NCBI GenBank assembly: GCA_946623915.1
Contig: CAMORQ010000112.1
Coordinates: forward strand, 1 to 6,664
Direction: 5' to 3'
Source of the DNA: an uncultured Coriobacteriaceae bacterium
GTDB taxonomy: Bacteria > Actinomycetota > Coriobacteriia > Coriobacteriales > Eggerthellaceae
DNA: 6,664 bases
Numbering within the stretch: position 1 is the first letter of the stretch; the number at the start of each line of letters is the position of its first letter. Positions 5,446 through 6,664 of this stretch are shown here, one piece after another. The position numbers and the translations under genes were made by a program. The notes under the pieces were generated by a model, which had not been told where the DNA came from, searched no databases, and saw only the letters and a program-made list of their open reading frames with translations.

Positions 5446-6270
5446 CTATGCACCCTCGAAGGTGAACACCGATGCCGAAAGCTTCTGAATGTAGGGGTCG
5501 TCGGACCGGTCGAGCACGTCGCTTGTCGGACCGATTGCAGCTAGCTGTCCCTGCTTCATCACCATCACGCGGTCCGAAACTTTGCGTGCCACCGACAGAT
5601 CGTGAGTGATGAACAACACCGTGAACCGATGCTCTTCTTTCATGGTGGTCAACAACTGGAGAATCTGGTTTTGTATGGGGACGTCGAGGGCAGATACGAT
5701 CTCGTCGGCGATAAGCAACCGCGGCCGCACCAGCAAAGCACGTGCAATGGCAAGGCGCTGAAGCTGCCCGCCCGAAAATTCCTTGGGGCGCTTCCCGACG
5801 CATTCGGGATCGAGGCCGCACTCGACAAGCACGTTTTCGATGCGACTACGGCGCTCGTCGGATGAAAGGTCGCCAAACCACAGCTTCAACGGTTCTGCGA
5901 GCAGGCTTCCAACGCGTCTGCTCGGATCGAGGCAGTCGAACGGGTTCTGATAAACCATCTGGATGGCGCGCCGCATCTTGCGAAATTGTCGCTCGCCCAT
6001 GTCCTGCACTTCCACCCCGTCAAGCGCGATCGTACCCGACGTCGGGCGCACGAGGTGCATGAGCATGCGCGCAAGCGTCGTCTTTCCGCAGCCGGATTCG
6101 CCAAGCAGGCACAGTATTTCGCCTTCGTGCATGTCGAAGCTGATGTCTGCCACCGCGTTGAGCACGATGCCTTTCTTCAGCGCCCCACCCGATTGGACGA
6201 AATCCTTGCAAAGTCTGCGCACTTCGAGAATCGGGGCGCCTGCCGGCCTGCTTAGTCCTTCTGCGCCCAT
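5446..6270 (-). CDS. ABC transporter ATP-binding protein, DppF/OppF/NikE-like
   Basis: The 274-residue cytosolic ATPase of a peptide/nickel-type importer has every nucleotide-binding motif: Walker A GESGCGKTT (57-65), Q-loop YQNP (107-110, Q108), signature FSGGQLQR (165-172), Walker B RLLIADE (184-190, catalytic E190), D-loop SALD (193-196) and H-loop THD (H223). The segment YQNPFDCLDPSRRVG (107-121) and the ending with DDPYIQKL (257-264) are typical of the second ATPase of Dpp/Opp/Nik systems; length is nearer NikE (about 260) than OppF (about 330). The usual DEP after Walker B reads DEI, an occasional variant. I chose the ATG at 6270: AAGGAAGAAGG lies just upstream, it begins 2 nt after the upstream stop, and the longer in-frame extension to 6414 only covers the upstream gene. 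Substrate (peptide, nickel or other) cannot be told from the ATPase. Confidence 0.93.
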   Translation of the reverse strand: MGAEGLSRPAGAPILEVRRLCKDFVQSGGALKKGIVLNAVADISFDMHEGEILCLLGESGCGKTTLARMLMHLVRPTSGTIALDGVEVQDMGERQFRKMRRAIQMVYQNPFDCLDPSRRVGSLLAEPLKLWFGDLSSDERRSRIENVLVECGLDPECVGKRPKEFSGGQLQRLAIARALLVRPRLLIADEIVSALDVPIQNQILQLLTTMKEEHRFTVLFITHDLSVARKVSDRVMVMKQGQLAAIGPTSDVLDRSDDPYIQKLSASVFTFEGA

Positions 6271-6272
6271 CG

Positions 6273-6664
6273 CTAGCCTTCTTCCTTGCCCATGATCTTC
6301 AGGGTCTCGCCGACGATTTGCTTGGTGTAGGGGTGCTGCGCGCGGAAGAACAGGTCGTCCGCTCTGCCCTGCTCGACGATACGACCGTCCTTGAGCACCA
6401 TCAAGTTGTCGCATATGTGCTGAAGCACGCCCAGGTTGTGGCTGACGTAGAGCAAGGTCGAGTTTCCCATTTCGGCAACGTCTTTAATATAGTCCACCAC
6501 GCTGCGCTGCGTCACAGAATCAAGCGACGTCGTGGGCTCGTCGGCAATGATGATGCCACCTGCCCGCCTACCAGCGTCCGAACCGTCCCCGTGCTGTGCC
6601 GTGCTCCCCTGCGACTCGAGCGCCATGGCGATGGCAATGCGTTGGCGCATACCGCCCGAAAGCT
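6273..6664 (-). CDS. ABC transporter ATP-binding protein, DppD/OppD/NikD-like, partial (N-terminus missing)
   Basis: The reading frame is open to the right edge; the visible 129 residues begin inside the signature motif LSGGMRQR, so Walker A and Q-loop lie outside. The frame continues with IAIAMAL, then a Gly/Ser/Arg-rich stretch of 21 residues (6555-6617), then Walker B IIIADEPTTSLD, the H-loop VSHNLGVL, ICDNLMVLKDGRIVEQG and the HPYT motif near the C-terminus, which together are diagnostic of the first ATPase of peptide/nickel importers. Normally only about six residues separate MAL from Walker B, so roughly 15 residues are inserted. The frame is intact and the downstream motifs are sound, so it is probably functional. 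Its stop is 2 nt from the next ATPase, with which it should form a heterodimer; permease and binding-protein genes are expected further right. Confidence 0.92.
   Translation of the reverse strand, partial: LSGGMRQRIAIAMALESQGSTAQHGDGSDAGRRAGGIIIADEPTTSLDSVTQRSVVDYIKDVAEMGNSTLLYVSHNLGVLQHICDNLMVLKDGRIVEQGRADDLFFRAQHPYTKQIVGETLKIMGKEEG

Noticed and set aside
6271..6414. N-terminal extension of the DppF-like ATPase to 6414
   Set aside because: The extra 48 residues overlap the well-defined C-terminus of the upstream ATPase in another frame and have low-complexity Arg/Gly content; the ATG at 6270 has a good ribosome site.

Overview
The window is a GC-rich (roughly 58-60 % by eye) bacterial stretch in which every credible gene lies on the minus strand, so transcription runs from high to low coordinates. 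The codon use, the Ser/Ala-rich lipoprotein linker, the clear Shine-Dalgarno sites and the gene content resemble anaerobic Actinomycetota of the Coriobacteriia/Eggerthellales type. That placement is an inference from style and gene families; there is no rRNA or other marker gene here.

Layout in transcription order. (a) 6664-5446: the tail of an ABC transporter operon of the dipeptide/oligopeptide/nickel class, with a partial DppD/NikD-like ATPase and a complete DppF/NikE-like ATPase 2 nt apart. (b) 5445-5072: a 374-nt intergenic region with a good sigma-70-type promoter on the minus strand (TATAAT at 5294-5299), an inverted repeat just upstream of it, and many TGCAG motifs. (c) 5071-2972: a secreted lipoprotein with a YdjY-like domain and a CX2CX3C motif, then a large membrane protein with a C-terminal VTT (SNARE-associated/TVP38/DedA-like) domain. 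A 12-bp hairpin lies between these two genes, and an intrinsic terminator follows at 2912-2949. (d) 2853-1: a tightly packed operon of a compact TVP38/TMEM64 protein, a double-CCG cysteine-rich (Fe-S type) protein, a TIGR04283-type family 2 glycosyltransferase and a TIGR04282/DUF2064 glycosyltransferase that runs off the left edge.

How the genes may work together. Two VTT-type membrane proteins and a YdjY-like exported protein recall the ydjX-ydjY-ydjZ set of E. coli. Here that set sits directly upstream of the TIGR04282/TIGR04283 glycosyltransferase pair, which databases name after arsenosugar biosynthesis, and a heterodisulfide-reductase-like cysteine-rich protein. The key arsenosugar enzymes (ArsM methyltransferase, radical-SAM ArsS) are not in the window, so the product is unknown. 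The reasonable inference is a redox- or metal/metalloid-linked envelope module that makes and moves a glycosylated compound, possibly as two neighbouring transcription units. The ABC ATPases belong to a separate upstream operon whose permease and binding-protein genes lie past the right edge. Plus-strand open frames are antisense shadows, and no RNA genes, CRISPR arrays or insertion sequences were seen.
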